From Flavobacteriales bacterium (GTDB lineage Bacteria; Bacteroidota; Bacteroidia; Flavobacteriales; UA16): 50,056 nt of DNA. How positions within the stretch are numbered: the first letter of the stretch is position 1; each line of letters opens with the position of its first letter. The notes below the pieces were generated by a model that searched no databases, was not told the DNA's origin, and worked only from the letters and a program-made list of their open reading frames with translations. Position numbers and translations under genes: made by a program. The stretch is from the NCBI GenBank assembly GCA_028141885.1, contig JAOIQU010000008.1:1-50056 (forward strand), in the 5' to 3' direction. Below are positions 1 through 8,204 of the stretch, one piece after another.

Positions 1-1224
1 TGGTACAATTTTGGGGTTTGCCTCAGTATGATTCTCATTGTCTTGATTGGCACGTTGGCCATTCGGGGACTCACAAAAGCGAGACTTGAAAAATTCAGCG
101 CCATCACGAAAAAGCTGGATCCAAAATTGAACTCGTTGGTAGCTGATGCCATTAACGGGTTTGTTGAAATTTCTACTTTCGGCGCATTCCAAAGCATGCA
201 TGAGTTGTTTCTCAGAGAGAAGTGGACGACTTTAAGAATTGCAAGCACCGTAACAGTCATAAATTTTTTACCAAGTAAACTCTATGAAGTTTTGGCCGTC
301 ATTGTCATTGCTGGTGGTGTGGGGATTTCTCTTGTCATGGAGCAACCACAAGAAGAGTTTCTAACCCTCTTGTCAGTAATGTCTTTGAGTGCGTATCGCG
401 TGATGCCATCAATGAGTAGAATCAATGCTGTTTTGATGGCCATGAGGGCTCATTCATATGTGTTTGATGCTGTTGAGAAGACCAATGTGAGCTCGAAGTT
501 GCAGCTTGTCAAACAAAGATTTTCGAATAAAGATAAGATCGCGATTGCTTTAGAAGATGTTTCAATGGGATATGGCAAAGAGGCCAAGGAGCTTGTGGTG
601 CAAGGAATTAGCTACACGTTTGAGCCCGGCAGAATCACGGCAATAATTGGACCTTCAGGCAGTGGAAAGACGACAATTTTAAATGGCCTATTAGGGATGA
701 ATATTCCGGATGAGGGTAAAATTTCTTTGACGAAAATTGAAGATTCTGGTGACAGCGTAAAATACTTTTTGAACAACGATGTATCTCCACGGAATTGGCT
801 GCCTTCAGTTTCTTACGTCAGTCAACATCCATTTTTCTTTCGAGGTACACTTCGTGACAATTTGACGTTCTTGAAACAGGAATTCCGGTTGAACGAAGAG
901 AAGGTCAAAAAGCTCCTGAAATCCCTATGTTTGAGCAAAGAATTGATAGGCGACCCGATGACTTATAGTCTTGCCGATGGTGGGTCCAATTTAAGCGGCG
1001 GCCAAAGGCAACGATTGGCATTGGTCAGGGCTTTGTGTGTGCAACGCCCAGTGTTGATTTGCGATGAGGTAACGAGTGGTCTTGATGACGAAATGAGGGA
1101 CAAAGTGATTGGCCTTTTACAGGATTATGCGGCCTCTGGTCGGACGGTGATAGTAGTAACCCACGACAGTGAGGTAATTAAACACAGCGATGGTGTTTTA
1201 AACCTGAAAGCATGGGAGATATGA
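1..1224 (+). CDS. ABC exporter, fused permease/ATPase (5' truncated)
   Basis: The reading frame is open to base 1, so the N-terminal part of the permease lies outside the window. What remains is the end of a type-I exporter membrane domain (hydrophobic segments at about 25-60 and 240-320 nt) and a complete ATPase domain. Visible motifs are Walker A GPSGSGKTT (649-675), a Q-loop in YVSQHPFFF, the signature LSGGQRQR (from 991), Walker B VLICDE (1051-1068) and the H-loop THD (1159-1167). By family it would flip lipid-linked glycans or export polysaccharide or lipid, like MsbA or PglK. The exact substrate cannot be read from the sequence. The gene is followed with overlap by polysaccharide genes, which favours a glycan role. 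Its base composition is AT-rich like the next three genes and unlike the rest of the window. Confidence 0.9.
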   Translation, partial: WYNFGVCLSMILIVLIGTLAIRGLTKARLEKFSAITKKLDPKLNSLVADAINGFVEISTFGAFQSMHELFLREKWTTLRIASTVTVINFLPSKLYEVLAVIVIAGGVGISLVMEQPQEEFLTLLSVMSLSAYRVMPSMSRINAVLMAMRAHSYVFDAVEKTNVSSKLQLVKQRFSNKDKIAIALEDVSMGYGKEAKELVVQGISYTFEPGRITAIIGPSGSGKTTILNGLLGMNIPDEGKISLTKIEDSGDSVKYFLNNDVSPRNWLPSVSYVSQHPFFFRGTLRDNLTFLKQEFRLNEEKVKKLLKSLCLSKELIGDPMTYSLADGGSNLSGGQRQRLALVRALCVQRPVLICDEVTSGLDDEMRDKVIGLLQDYAASGRTVIVVTHDSEVIKHSDGVLNLKAWEI

Positions 1225-1892
1225 TTTCAGGTGCACACAAACCGCACTTTCTGCACTTGGCCAAAAATGGAGGCACTTCTATTTACCGGGACAATCCAGA
1301 AATTGAGTTTGTTGGGCATGAGAAAATTGCTGATTGCCCGCATAATACGGAGACATTTTGTTTTTGGCGTTGCCCTAAAGAGAGGCTGATTTCATCTTTC
1401 AAATACGCAAAAATGCCAGTTTCTTACTGGCATGACAATGTCAATCCGACGCGAGCTAAATGTGGTTCGCATCCTGATTACAGTCTATGCAATAGAAGAT
1501 CCTTCAAAACAATAGTTTTGTTGGCGTGCCTGCAACAAATTCCGCTTGTTTACAGAGTTCTTAGGCGGGCTGGAATGGCTTTGGATCACCCTGGCTTTTG
1601 GCCAGCCACAACATTTGCATGTTCAAGGTCTCGGCAGGTTGATTGGATTCTCAATTTGGAGGAGCTTCCAAACCATTTAAGAATTCTAAATGCAGAATTA
1701 GGTGTGGACATCAAATGTTCAATTGGAAGAGAGAATTCGAGTCCTTCCCCTTCAAGTCGTTTAAAGATTGAGGGATTGATTTCTTACCTCCACTTTTGGG
1801 CATTCAGGAGGGATTATCTCATTTACGAGCAAAGTCAACGAGGTGTGTTGAAGTGTGTTAAAGGACATTTTGTGACTCACACTTACAATTGA
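1221..1892 (+). CDS. Sulfotransferase-like protein (PAPS-dependent family)
   Basis: The N-terminus carries FLHLAKNGGTSI, which matches the 5'-phosphosulfate-binding loop (HIPKTGGTS-like) of sulfotransferase family 2. About 45 residues later FWRCPKERLISSF matches the 3'-phosphate site (R-x-P-x-x-R-x-x-S). The protein would move sulfate from PAPS to a sugar or lipid. Length is 223 aa from the ATG at 1221, which overlaps the exporter stop as ATGA; an in-frame ATG at 1212 is the alternative. The centre and C-terminus (Cys-rich, with a hydrophobic stretch near residues 100-120) are not recognisable, so the assignment rests on the two PAPS motifs. Genes for making PAPS lie 2-5 kb downstream on the other strand. 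Confidence 0.6.
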   Translation: MISGAHKPHFLHLAKNGGTSIYRDNPEIEFVGHEKIADCPHNTETFCFWRCPKERLISSFKYAKMPVSYWHDNVNPTRAKCGSHPDYSLCNRRSFKTIVLLACLQQIPLVYRVLRRAGMALDHPGFWPATTFACSRSRQVDWILNLEELPNHLRILNAELGVDIKCSIGRENSSPSPSSRLKIEGLISYLHFWAFRRDYLIYEQSQRGVLKCVKGHFVTHTYN

Positions 1893-1903
1893 GCTGTTTG
1901 TCT

Positions 1904-3175
1904 ATGGCGCCCCTATACCCACTTCTTTTTTCTGCTCTCCTTCTAGGATTCAATTATTACTGCTTGGTCAATCGGAGGTCGTCTTGGTTCCTGAATTTAA
2001 TGGTGATGCATGTTGTGCTAACCGCGGTCGTAGCTCCTTGGCTGGGCTATGAGATATTTGACCGACAGGGATTGAGTGTTGTTTGGAATAAACAGATGGT
2101 GATTCCCTTTGGAGAGTATTTTTCATTTGTGATCCCTGCTGTTGCCTGTTATCAATTCGGTCTTTTCTTTGGGGGGAGAGAGCTATTCTCTTCTCGTTGG
2201 CAACTTTTATGGCCTGTGGAAAGGACTTGGCCTTTGGTCGTCGGCATTGTCAGTTGGACGATCAAATTGATGTCTGCCACCCTTTGGTATTCGTTAGGCC
2301 TATTGCCACGAATATTCTACTTGGGCCTGCCAATTTTTTTGTTTTGGCATTGTTCCAAAGCGGAAAATCGATTGGAAAAAATGTTGTCCATTGGAGCTAC
2401 AATCTTGTGGGTTGCAGATTATTTAAGAGGAGGGATGTTTGGGGAATTGATCATTATTACCGCATTGATTTTTCTGTCGTCAGTCAAAAAAATGAGTTGG
2501 GGCAGAATGAGTATTCTCACTCTGTCGTTCATGGCTTTATTGAGTGCTATTCAAACCTCAAAAGAAGAGTATCGAGTCAATTTGAGTCTTGGTCAAAGCG
2601 TTTACGATTCAATGGCTTCTTCGGCGAAGGTTTCCCTGCCTAATTCTCAAACGGAATTTTTCAAATTGAATTGGCGGATGAACCAGGGACAACTAATCAG
2701 CGAAGTGATGGCTTACACTCCTTCAGAAAGGAGTCACAGCTCTTCAATGTTGTTCGAGGAGATTCTTGCCGTTCTCGTTCCTAGATTTCTTTGGAAAGAC
2801 AAACCCGGGGTTGGTGGAGCTCTCAAAATAAAGAACTACACCAGTGTGAAGAGCAACACAGATCAGACAAGCTTTAATATTTCTTTTCTTGGAGATTTCT
2901 GGATTGCACTTGGTTCCTATGGCATCATACTTTGTTTCTTTTGGGGCCAGGTTCAGGCGAGGGTATTTCTTTTCCTACTGGAATTGGTGCGACAAAATTG
3001 GATGTCATTCGGGCAAATGCTCCTTTGCCTTCTTTATTTCGATGCCGCTGAAACTGATTTGTACGCAGCCTTGAATTGGGTCTTGAAGGTGGGTACATTG
3101 ATTTTGATTGTCAATCAATTAAGTGCTCTGATGAGGAGAGGCCGCTCGTGGGACAAAAAAAGTCTTGCATCATGA
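1904..3175 (+). CDS. Wzy-like polysaccharide polymerase (multi-pass membrane protein)
   Basis: A hydrophobic protein of about 423 aa with roughly ten membrane segments. Between the sixth-seventh and the last group of helices is a long polar loop (about residues 225-315) containing PRFLWKDKP, followed by SFLGDFWIALGSYGI. This loop-plus-helix pattern is typical of O-antigen/oligosaccharide repeat-unit polymerases of the Wzy/EpsG type, which join lipid-linked repeat units in the periplasm. These families diverge strongly, so identity is by topology and context. The ATG at 1904 is preferred; an upstream in-frame TTG at 1889 would overlap the previous stop. Its stop overlaps the next ATG by four bases. 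The gene is AT-rich. Confidence 0.6.
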   Translation: MAPLYPLLFSALLLGFNYYCLVNRRSSWFLNLMVMHVVLTAVVAPWLGYEIFDRQGLSVVWNKQMVIPFGEYFSFVIPAVACYQFGLFFGGRELFSSRWQLLWPVERTWPLVVGIVSWTIKLMSATLWYSLGLLPRIFYLGLPIFLFWHCSKAENRLEKMLSIGATILWVADYLRGGMFGELIIITALIFLSSVKKMSWGRMSILTLSFMALLSAIQTSKEEYRVNLSLGQSVYDSMASSAKVSLPNSQTEFFKLNWRMNQGQLISEVMAYTPSERSHSSSMLFEEILAVLVPRFLWKDKPGVGGALKIKNYTSVKSNTDQTSFNISFLGDFWIALGSYGIILCFFWGQVQARVFLFLLELVRQNWMSFGQMLLCLLYFDAAETDLYAALNWVLKVGTLILIVNQLSALMRRGRSWDKKSLAS

Positions 3176-3948
3176 AAGGTGTTCCCAAAAAGCCGTTTGC
3201 CTTGCGATGTGCCCATTTCTTTTCAAGAGTTGGCGTTAGGCTCGGGGGAAAATCCAGTCGTACTAGGTCAGTCAAATTTGGGGATAAATTGTTTGTGGTG
3301 CCCAATACCACAGAGCCTTGTTATTTTCAATTCGTAGCACACAGGGCATACGAGATAGAGGTGGTCAAGCATCTGGCACGCGAGATTGGAATCGGTGGAA
3401 CTTTTGTGGATGTTGGTGCCAATTGTGGGCTGATTTCGTTCCAATTGGCATTGCTACGACCCGATTTGCATTTTGTTTGTATCGAGCCGAATGCTGCACT
3501 AATTCCATTATTGCAGGCCAATCTCGAGTTCTGTCATTCTGTCAAAATTGTACCAAAAGGACTGGCGAATTCAAATGGACTGACAACTCTCTATGTAGAC
3601 GACTCTCGACCCGGGCAAAGTTCAATGAAATACAAAATAGAAAATGGGTATCCTAAACTGATTCCAACGGTGTCAGTTGAAGATGTTATGAAAGAAATCC
3701 TCTCAGCAAAACCAACTGACATCGCGATTAAAGTAGATTGTGAGGGAATGGAACCCGAAATACTTTCAAGCCTATTACAGTTAGATTGCCGAGTTCCATT
3801 GGTCGTATTCGAATCCTTTGAGAGAGCAAGAAATTATGATTCCAAATCTCGAGTGATTGAAATGATGGAAAACAATGCCTATTTCATAGAGCCCCTCTTG
3901 TGGGAAGAAAATTCCCCTTACATGTGGTCGGCAAAGCTCAGTACTTGA
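3172..3948 (+). CDS. FkbM-family SAM-dependent methyltransferase
   Basis: A 258-aa protein with a Rossmann methyltransferase core. The SAM-binding motif I is FVDVGANCGLISF, followed by the acidic motif CIEPNA about 25 residues later, and a KVDCEGME segment typical of the FkbM family. Members O-methylate sugars or other hydroxyls; in polysaccharide loci they usually methylate a sugar of the repeat unit. The start is set at the ATG at 3172 because it overlaps the preceding stop as ATGA; the longer frame upstream lies inside the polymerase gene. It is the last gene of the AT-rich plus-strand block and faces cysN across 17 bp. No clear terminator hairpin is visible there. Confidence 0.85.
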   Translation: MKGVPKKPFALRCAHFFSRVGVRLGGKSSRTRSVKFGDKLFVVPNTTEPCYFQFVAHRAYEIEVVKHLAREIGIGGTFVDVGANCGLISFQLALLRPDLHFVCIEPNAALIPLLQANLEFCHSVKIVPKGLANSNGLTTLYVDDSRPGQSSMKYKIENGYPKLIPTVSVEDVMKEILSAKPTDIAIKVDCEGMEPEILSSLLQLDCRVPLVVFESFERARNYDSKSRVIEMMENNAYFIEPLLWEENSPYMWSAKLST

Positions 3949-3965
3949 CCTGACTAAGAGAAAAT

Positions 3966-5234
3966 TTAACCGACGACTCCAGCCGCCACCGTCAGATGTG
4001 TGGACGGGTCGACGAGAATGAAGGAGCCCGTGGCGCGGTTGTCCTTGTAGCCGTCTGTGAGGAGGGGGGAGGCCGTTTTGATTTTCACCCGCGCCATGTC
4101 GTTGGCGCCGATGGTCACGTCATCTTCCACACGGTGAAGCGTGTTGATGTCGATGCGGTAGAGGACCTCCGTGATCTTCGCCTGAAGGTTGCGGGTGGTG
4201 TGACGCAGGACGTAGCGCGTCGCAGGGTTGAGGGGCGCCTCGCTGAGCCAACAAATGCGTGCGTCGAGGGCTTGGGTGCTCTCAGGCTGGTTGTTGGCGC
4301 GAACCAACATGTCACCTCGGCTTAGGTCGATGTCGTCAGTGAGGGTCATGGTGACGCTCAATGGGGGGAAGGCCTTGTCGAGGGGAGAGTCGCCCACGAG
4401 GATTTGGTCGATGGTGCTTTCCTTGCCGCTGGGCAGGGCCATGACTTTGTCGCCGGGTTTCCAAACCCCAGATGCGATGCGTCCCGCATAGCCCCTGAAG
4501 TCACGGTGGGCGTCGGTTTGGGGTCGGATCACGTATTGGACTGGGAACCGGCAGTCTTGGAGGTTTCGGTCCGCACCGACATGCACCGTTTCGAGGTGGT
4601 GAAGAAGGGTGCCTCCGCCGTACCAAGGTGTGTTGTCGGACCGGGCCACCACATTGTCCCCATGCAGGGCGCTGATCGGGATGAATTTGATGTCCGTGAT
4701 GTCAAGGCGAGAAGAGAAGTTCTTGTACGCCGAGACGATTTCGTTGAAGCGGTCTTCGCTGTAGTCGACCAAGTCCATCTTGTTCACGCAAACCACCACG
4801 TGACGCAGGCCGAGCAGGGATGCGATGAAGCTGTGGCGGTGGGTTTGCTCAAGCAGACCGTGACGGGCGTCGATGAGGATGATCGCGAGGTTGGCGGTCG
4901 AGGCGCCGGTCACCATGTTTCGGGTGTACTGGATGTGACCAGGGGTGTCGGCGATGATGAACTTGCGCTTGGGCGTGGCGAAGTAACGGTAGGCGACGTC
5001 GATGGTGATGCCTTGTTCGCGCTCCGCCTTGAGGCCGTCCGTGAGGAGGCTGAGGTCGGTGCCGTCGATGCCTTTTTGGCTTGAGGCCGATTCCACGGCC
5101 TCGAGCTGGTCCTCAAAAATGCTTTTGCTGTCGTAAAGCAGGCGCCCAATGAGGGTGCTCTTGCCGTCGTCGACGCTGCCCGCGGTGGTGAACCGGAGTA
5201 GGCCGTTGTGGTCGGGTGTGGTTGCTGCTGCCAT
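3966..5234 (-). CDS. cysN: Sulfate adenylyltransferase subunit 1 (GTPase)
   Basis: CysN is the GTP-hydrolysing subunit that drives CysD to make adenosine 5'-phosphosulfate (APS) from ATP and sulfate in the cytoplasm. The 422-aa protein has the translation-factor GTPase motifs: G1 GSVDDGKST (residues 19-27), G3 DTPGH and G4 NKMD, then EF-Tu-like beta-barrel domains. The ATG at 5234 is chosen; a TTG eight codons upstream is possible. There is no fused APS kinase domain, consistent with a separate cysC nearby. It lies 33 bp after cysD and ends the operon. Confidence 0.95.
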   Translation of the reverse strand: MAAATTPDHNGLLRFTTAGSVDDGKSTLIGRLLYDSKSIFEDQLEAVESASSQKGIDGTDLSLLTDGLKAEREQGITIDVAYRYFATPKRKFIIADTPGHIQYTRNMVTGASTANLAIILIDARHGLLEQTHRHSFIASLLGLRHVVVCVNKMDLVDYSEDRFNEIVSAYKNFSSRLDITDIKFIPISALHGDNVVARSDNTPWYGGGTLLHHLETVHVGADRNLQDCRFPVQYVIRPQTDAHRDFRGYAGRIASGVWKPGDKVMALPSGKESTIDQILVGDSPLDKAFPPLSVTMTLTDDIDLSRGDMLVRANNQPESTQALDARICWLSEAPLNPATRYVLRHTTRNLQAKITEVLYRIDINTLHRVEDDVTIGANDMARVKIKTASPLLTDGYKDNRATGSFILVDPSTHLTVAAGVVG

Positions 5235-5267
5235 TGCTTCGTGCCTTCGCGTGTTCAACGTGACGGG

Positions 5268-6179
5268 TTAGAAATACCCTTCTTTTTTGCGGTCCTCCAT
5301 GGCGCTTTCGCTGCGCTTGTCGTCCATGCGTCCACCGCGCTCTGTGATTCGGGTGGCGGCCACCTCGTCGATGATTTGTTCAAGGGTGTCGGCGTCGCTT
5401 TCAAAAGCGCCGGTGATCGTGAGGTCGCCGAGGGTCCGGAAACGGACATGCATCATCTCGGGTGTCTCCTCGGGGCGGAGGTTGAGGTGGTCGGAGTGGG
5501 CGAGGATTTGGCCTGCGCGACGGATGCACATGCGGTCATGCGCGAAGTAGAGCGAAGGCAGGGCGATGTTCTCGCGGAGGATGTAGTTCCACACGTCGAG
5601 CTCCGTCCAGTTGTTCAGCGGGAAGACGCGGAAGTGCTCGCCTGGCGCGTGCATGCCGTTGAACAAATTCCACAACTCGGGGCGCTGGTTCTTGGGATCC
5701 CACTGGCTGAAATCGTCGCGGTGGGAGAAGAAGCGTTCCTTGGCGCGTGCCTTTTCTTCGTCGCGCCGCGCCCCGCCGATGCACGCATCGAATTGGTGTT
5801 CTTCGATGGTGTCGATGAGCGTCGTCGTTTGGAGGCGGTTGCGGCTCGCGTTCGCGCCGGTTTCTTCCTGGACTTTGCCGGAGTCGATGGTCGCCTGGAC
5901 GCTGCCGACGATGAGACGGGCGCCGAGTCGCTCGACGAGGTTGTCGCGGAACTCGATCGTCTCGGGAAAGTTGTGTCCTGTGTCGATGTGTACGAGCGGC
6001 ATCGGGATGCGTCCAGGGGCGAAGGCCTTCGCCGCGAGGTGAGTCACCACAATGCTGTCTTTACCTCCAGAAAAGAGGATCGCAGGTCGGTCGAATTGGG
6101 CCGCGACTTCACGCAGCACGTAAATGGACTCGGCTTCGAGTTCCGTCAGATGATCGAGGTTGTAGGTCGAGTCGCTCAT
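5268..6179 (-). CDS. cysD: Sulfate adenylyltransferase subunit 2
   Basis: CysD is the ATP-pyrophosphatase-type subunit that adenylates sulfate to APS together with CysN. The 303-aa protein shows the PP-loop SGGKDS at residues 37-42 and ends in the characteristic basic-acidic tail closing with KKEGYF. The start is the ATG at 6179, which overlaps the DUF2061 stop by four bases; the frame extends upstream only inside that gene. The neighbours cysC, DUF2061 and cysN form a complete sulfate-activation set. No sulfite or PAPS reductase gene is present in the window. Confidence 0.95.
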   Translation of the reverse strand: MSDSTYNLDHLTELEAESIYVLREVAAQFDRPAILFSGGKDSIVVTHLAAKAFAPGRIPMPLVHIDTGHNFPETIEFRDNLVERLGARLIVGSVQATIDSGKVQEETGANASRNRLQTTTLIDTIEEHQFDACIGGARRDEEKARAKERFFSHRDDFSQWDPKNQRPELWNLFNGMHAPGEHFRVFPLNNWTELDVWNYILRENIALPSLYFAHDRMCIRRAGQILAHSDHLNLRPEETPEMMHVRFRTLGDLTITGAFESDADTLEQIIDEVAATRITERGGRMDDKRSESAMEDRKKEGYF

Positions 6180-6427
6180 GAGTCGTGTGCGGTCGCGTTC
6201 GTGTTGTTGTTTTTGTCTTCTCTTCCCAAGCGGCCGTAGCGGAACCACGCCCGTTCGTGAAAGTAATACAACAGGGTTTTGGACGCCATTTCAAACCCGC
6301 CAATGGTCAGTCCCATGGTCGCGTCGCCGGAAACGAGCCATCCAACGAGGATGGTGTCCACCGTCCCCACCACGCGCCATGTGATGGTTTTGGCGAGGTG
6401 CCTGACCCTGGATTGCTTCGCGTCCAT
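6176..6427 (-). CDS. DUF2061 small membrane protein
   Basis: An 83-aa protein with two hydrophobic stretches (about residues 14-34 and 38-56) separated by a short loop, then a charged C-terminal tail rich in Asn. The segments KTITWRVVGTVDT and FEMASKTLLYYFHERAW fit the DUF2061 family, which is often encoded beside sulfate-activation genes in Bacteroidota. Its function is unknown; a role in sulfate handling is suggested only by context. A TATATTTG promoter box sits 7 nt before its ATG, so DUF2061-cysD-cysN may have their own transcript as well as read-through from cysC. Confidence 0.85.
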   Translation of the reverse strand: MDAKQSRVRHLAKTITWRVVGTVDTILVGWLVSGDATMGLTIGGFEMASKTLLYYFHERAWFRYGRLGREDKNNNTNATAHDS

Positions 6428-6434
6428 AACCCTA

Positions 6435-6442
6435 CAAATATA
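6435..6442 (-). promoter_or_regulatory. Bacteroidota -7 box for DUF2061-cysD-cysN
   Basis: The minus strand reads TATATTTG, a perfect TAnnTTTG, 7 nt before the DUF2061 ATG and within an AT-rich 41-bp gap after cysC. No clear -33 TTTG is present at 19 bp. The predicted transcript would have almost no leader. Confidence 0.5.
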
Positions 6443-6468
6443 CTAGGAATTTAAAACCTGGAAAGGAC

Positions 6469-6924
6469 TCACTGACCTTTGCGGTCGTTTTCGAGTGCCT
6501 TTAGCACTTCATTCAAGCTTGATTCGACGGACTTGCCTGTGGTGTCGATGTCGATGAAGTTGGAGAGCGGTGCTTCGTAATCGGCTGCGTGCTTTTCCTC
6601 ACGACCTCGCGTTTCGGTGGTGTGCACGTAGATTTCCGTGACGTCAGCGGAGGCCTTCAATTCTTCTCGAATGGCGCGATAAGGCGCGACCAGGCTCACG
6701 ACCACCGTGTGGCCCTTAGACTGGAGGTAATGGGCGAGGAGTTGTGCTCGGCGAATGTTCTCTTCGCGACCTCGTCGGGAGTAATCGGTGTTGGTGGTCA
6801 AGGTCCGCAAGTCGTCGCCATCCACATGAAAGGCTTCGGTCCCTTGGGTCTTCAAATGCGCGAGTATGGCCTTGGCCAATGTGGTTTTGCCGTGACCAGG
6901 CTGGCCTGTGAACCAGTAGATCAT
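6469..6924 (-). CDS. cysC: Adenylylsulfate kinase
   Basis: The protein phosphorylates APS to PAPS, the universal sulfate donor. It is 151 aa, shorter than the roughly 200 aa of the enterobacterial enzyme. The P-loop reads GQPGHGKTT (residues 7-15) instead of the usual GLSGSGKST; DGDDLR and GREENIRRA match the APS-binding region. The lid segment around DPKGLYKKA in the classical enzyme is shortened. The ATG overlaps the purA stop as ATGA, so translation is probably coupled to purA. A gluconate-kinase-like P-loop kinase is the main alternative, but cysD/cysN next door make APS kinase much more likely. Confidence 0.85.
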   Translation of the reverse strand: MIYWFTGQPGHGKTTLAKAILAHLKTQGTEAFHVDGDDLRTLTTNTDYSRRGREENIRRAQLLAHYLQSKGHTVVVSLVAPYRAIREELKASADVTEIYVHTTETRGREEKHAADYEAPLSNFIDIDTTGKSVESSLNEVLKALENDRKGQ

Positions 6925-8204
6925 GCCACAGTCTGGGCCGTCTTGAGCGTCAAGGTCTGCTCTCGGTCGGGCCCCACGCTCAGCACCGTGATGGGCACGC
7001 CGACAGCTTCTTCAATGAAGGCCACATAGTCGAGCAGCGTGGCCGGCACCTCTTCCAGCGAGCGGATGCCCGTCAAGTCGCCGGGCCAACCAGCCAGGGT
7101 GGTGTACACGGGTTCGACTTCGTCAGGCCTGATGCCGAAGGGGAGGTGATCGATCTTCTCACCGCGATGCATATAATGGGTGCAGACTTGGATTTCGTCG
7201 AAGCATCCGAGCACGTCCGCCTTCATCATGCAGAGCTGCGTGGCACCATTGACGTCCACGGCGTAACGCAGTTGGGGAAGGTCGAGCCATCCGCATCGGC
7301 GGGGTCGGCCCGTGGTGGCCCCAAACTCATGACCTTCCGCACGCATCTTTTCACCGACCTCGTCATGAAGTTCGGTGGGGAAGGGGCCGGACCCCACGCG
7401 GGTGCAGTAAGCCTTGAAGATGCCAAAGACCTCACCCACGCGGTTGGGGGCGATGCCCAGTCCGGTGCAGGCCCCTGCACTGATCGTGTTGGAGGACGTG
7501 ACGAAGGGGTAGGTGCCAAAGTCAATGTCCAGCATGGTGCCCTGAGCGCCTTCGGCAAGGATGCGCTTGCCCAATTTGAGCGCGGCATTCATGTCGTGCT
7601 CAGAATCGATGAGTTTCAGGCCGCGCAGGAATGCGATGGCCTCGAGCCATTCCGCGTCGTCGAGCGTGTACTCGAACCCGTCAAATTGGGCGAGCATGGC
7701 CACGTGCTTGTCGCGGAGGGCGTGGTAACGTTGTTCGAAGTGGTTGCTTTCGATGTCTCCCACGCGCAAGCCGTTTCGCCCTGTTTTGTCCATGTAGGTG
7801 GGACCGATGCCCTTGAGCGTGCTTCCGATTTTGGCCTTGCCTTTGGCAGCCTCAGAAGCGGCATCGAGCAGGCGATGCGTGGGCAGGATGAGGTGCGCTT
7901 TGCGGCTGATGGCCAAACTCGCAGACACATCCACGCCAAGGCCCACCAACGCGTCGATTTCCTTCTTGAAGATGATCGGGTCGATGACCACGCCATTGCC
8001 CACGACGTTGAGGGTATCGGGACGGAACACGCCGCTGGGGATGGTGTGCAAGACGTGTTTGATGCCATCGAATTCAAGGGTGTGTCCCGCGTTGGGGCCG
8101 CCTTGGAAACGGGCAATCACATCGTACTCGGGCGTGAGCACGTCCACGATTTTGCCTTTGCCTTCATCGCCCCATTGGAGGCCGAGCAGGACGTCAACTT
8201 TCAT
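6921..8204 (-). CDS. purA: Adenylosuccinate synthetase
   Basis: PurA joins IMP and aspartate using GTP, the first committed step to AMP. The 427-aa length is normal. QWGDEGKGK near the N-terminus is the GTP-binding loop, and FQGGPNAGHT, TLKGIGPTYMDK and TTGRPRRCGW are conserved active-site stretches. It sits between fur, whose coding end overlaps its start by 11 bp, and cysC, which overlaps its stop by 4 bp. PurA is a known target of ppGpp inhibition, which is notable because a RelA/SpoT enzyme is encoded upstream in the same run. Confidence 0.98.
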   Translation of the reverse strand: MKVDVLLGLQWGDEGKGKIVDVLTPEYDVIARFQGGPNAGHTLEFDGIKHVLHTIPSGVFRPDTLNVVGNGVVIDPIIFKKEIDALVGLGVDVSASLAISRKAHLILPTHRLLDAASEAAKGKAKIGSTLKGIGPTYMDKTGRNGLRVGDIESNHFEQRYHALRDKHVAMLAQFDGFEYTLDDAEWLEAIAFLRGLKLIDSEHDMNAALKLGKRILAEGAQGTMLDIDFGTYPFVTSSNTISAGACTGLGIAPNRVGEVFGIFKAYCTRVGSGPFPTELHDEVGEKMRAEGHEFGATTGRPRRCGWLDLPQLRYAVDVNGATQLCMMKADVLGCFDEIQVCTHYMHRGEKIDHLPFGIRPDEVEPVYTTLAGWPGDLTGIRSLEEVPATLLDYVAFIEEAVGVPITVLSVGPDREQTLTLKTAQTVA

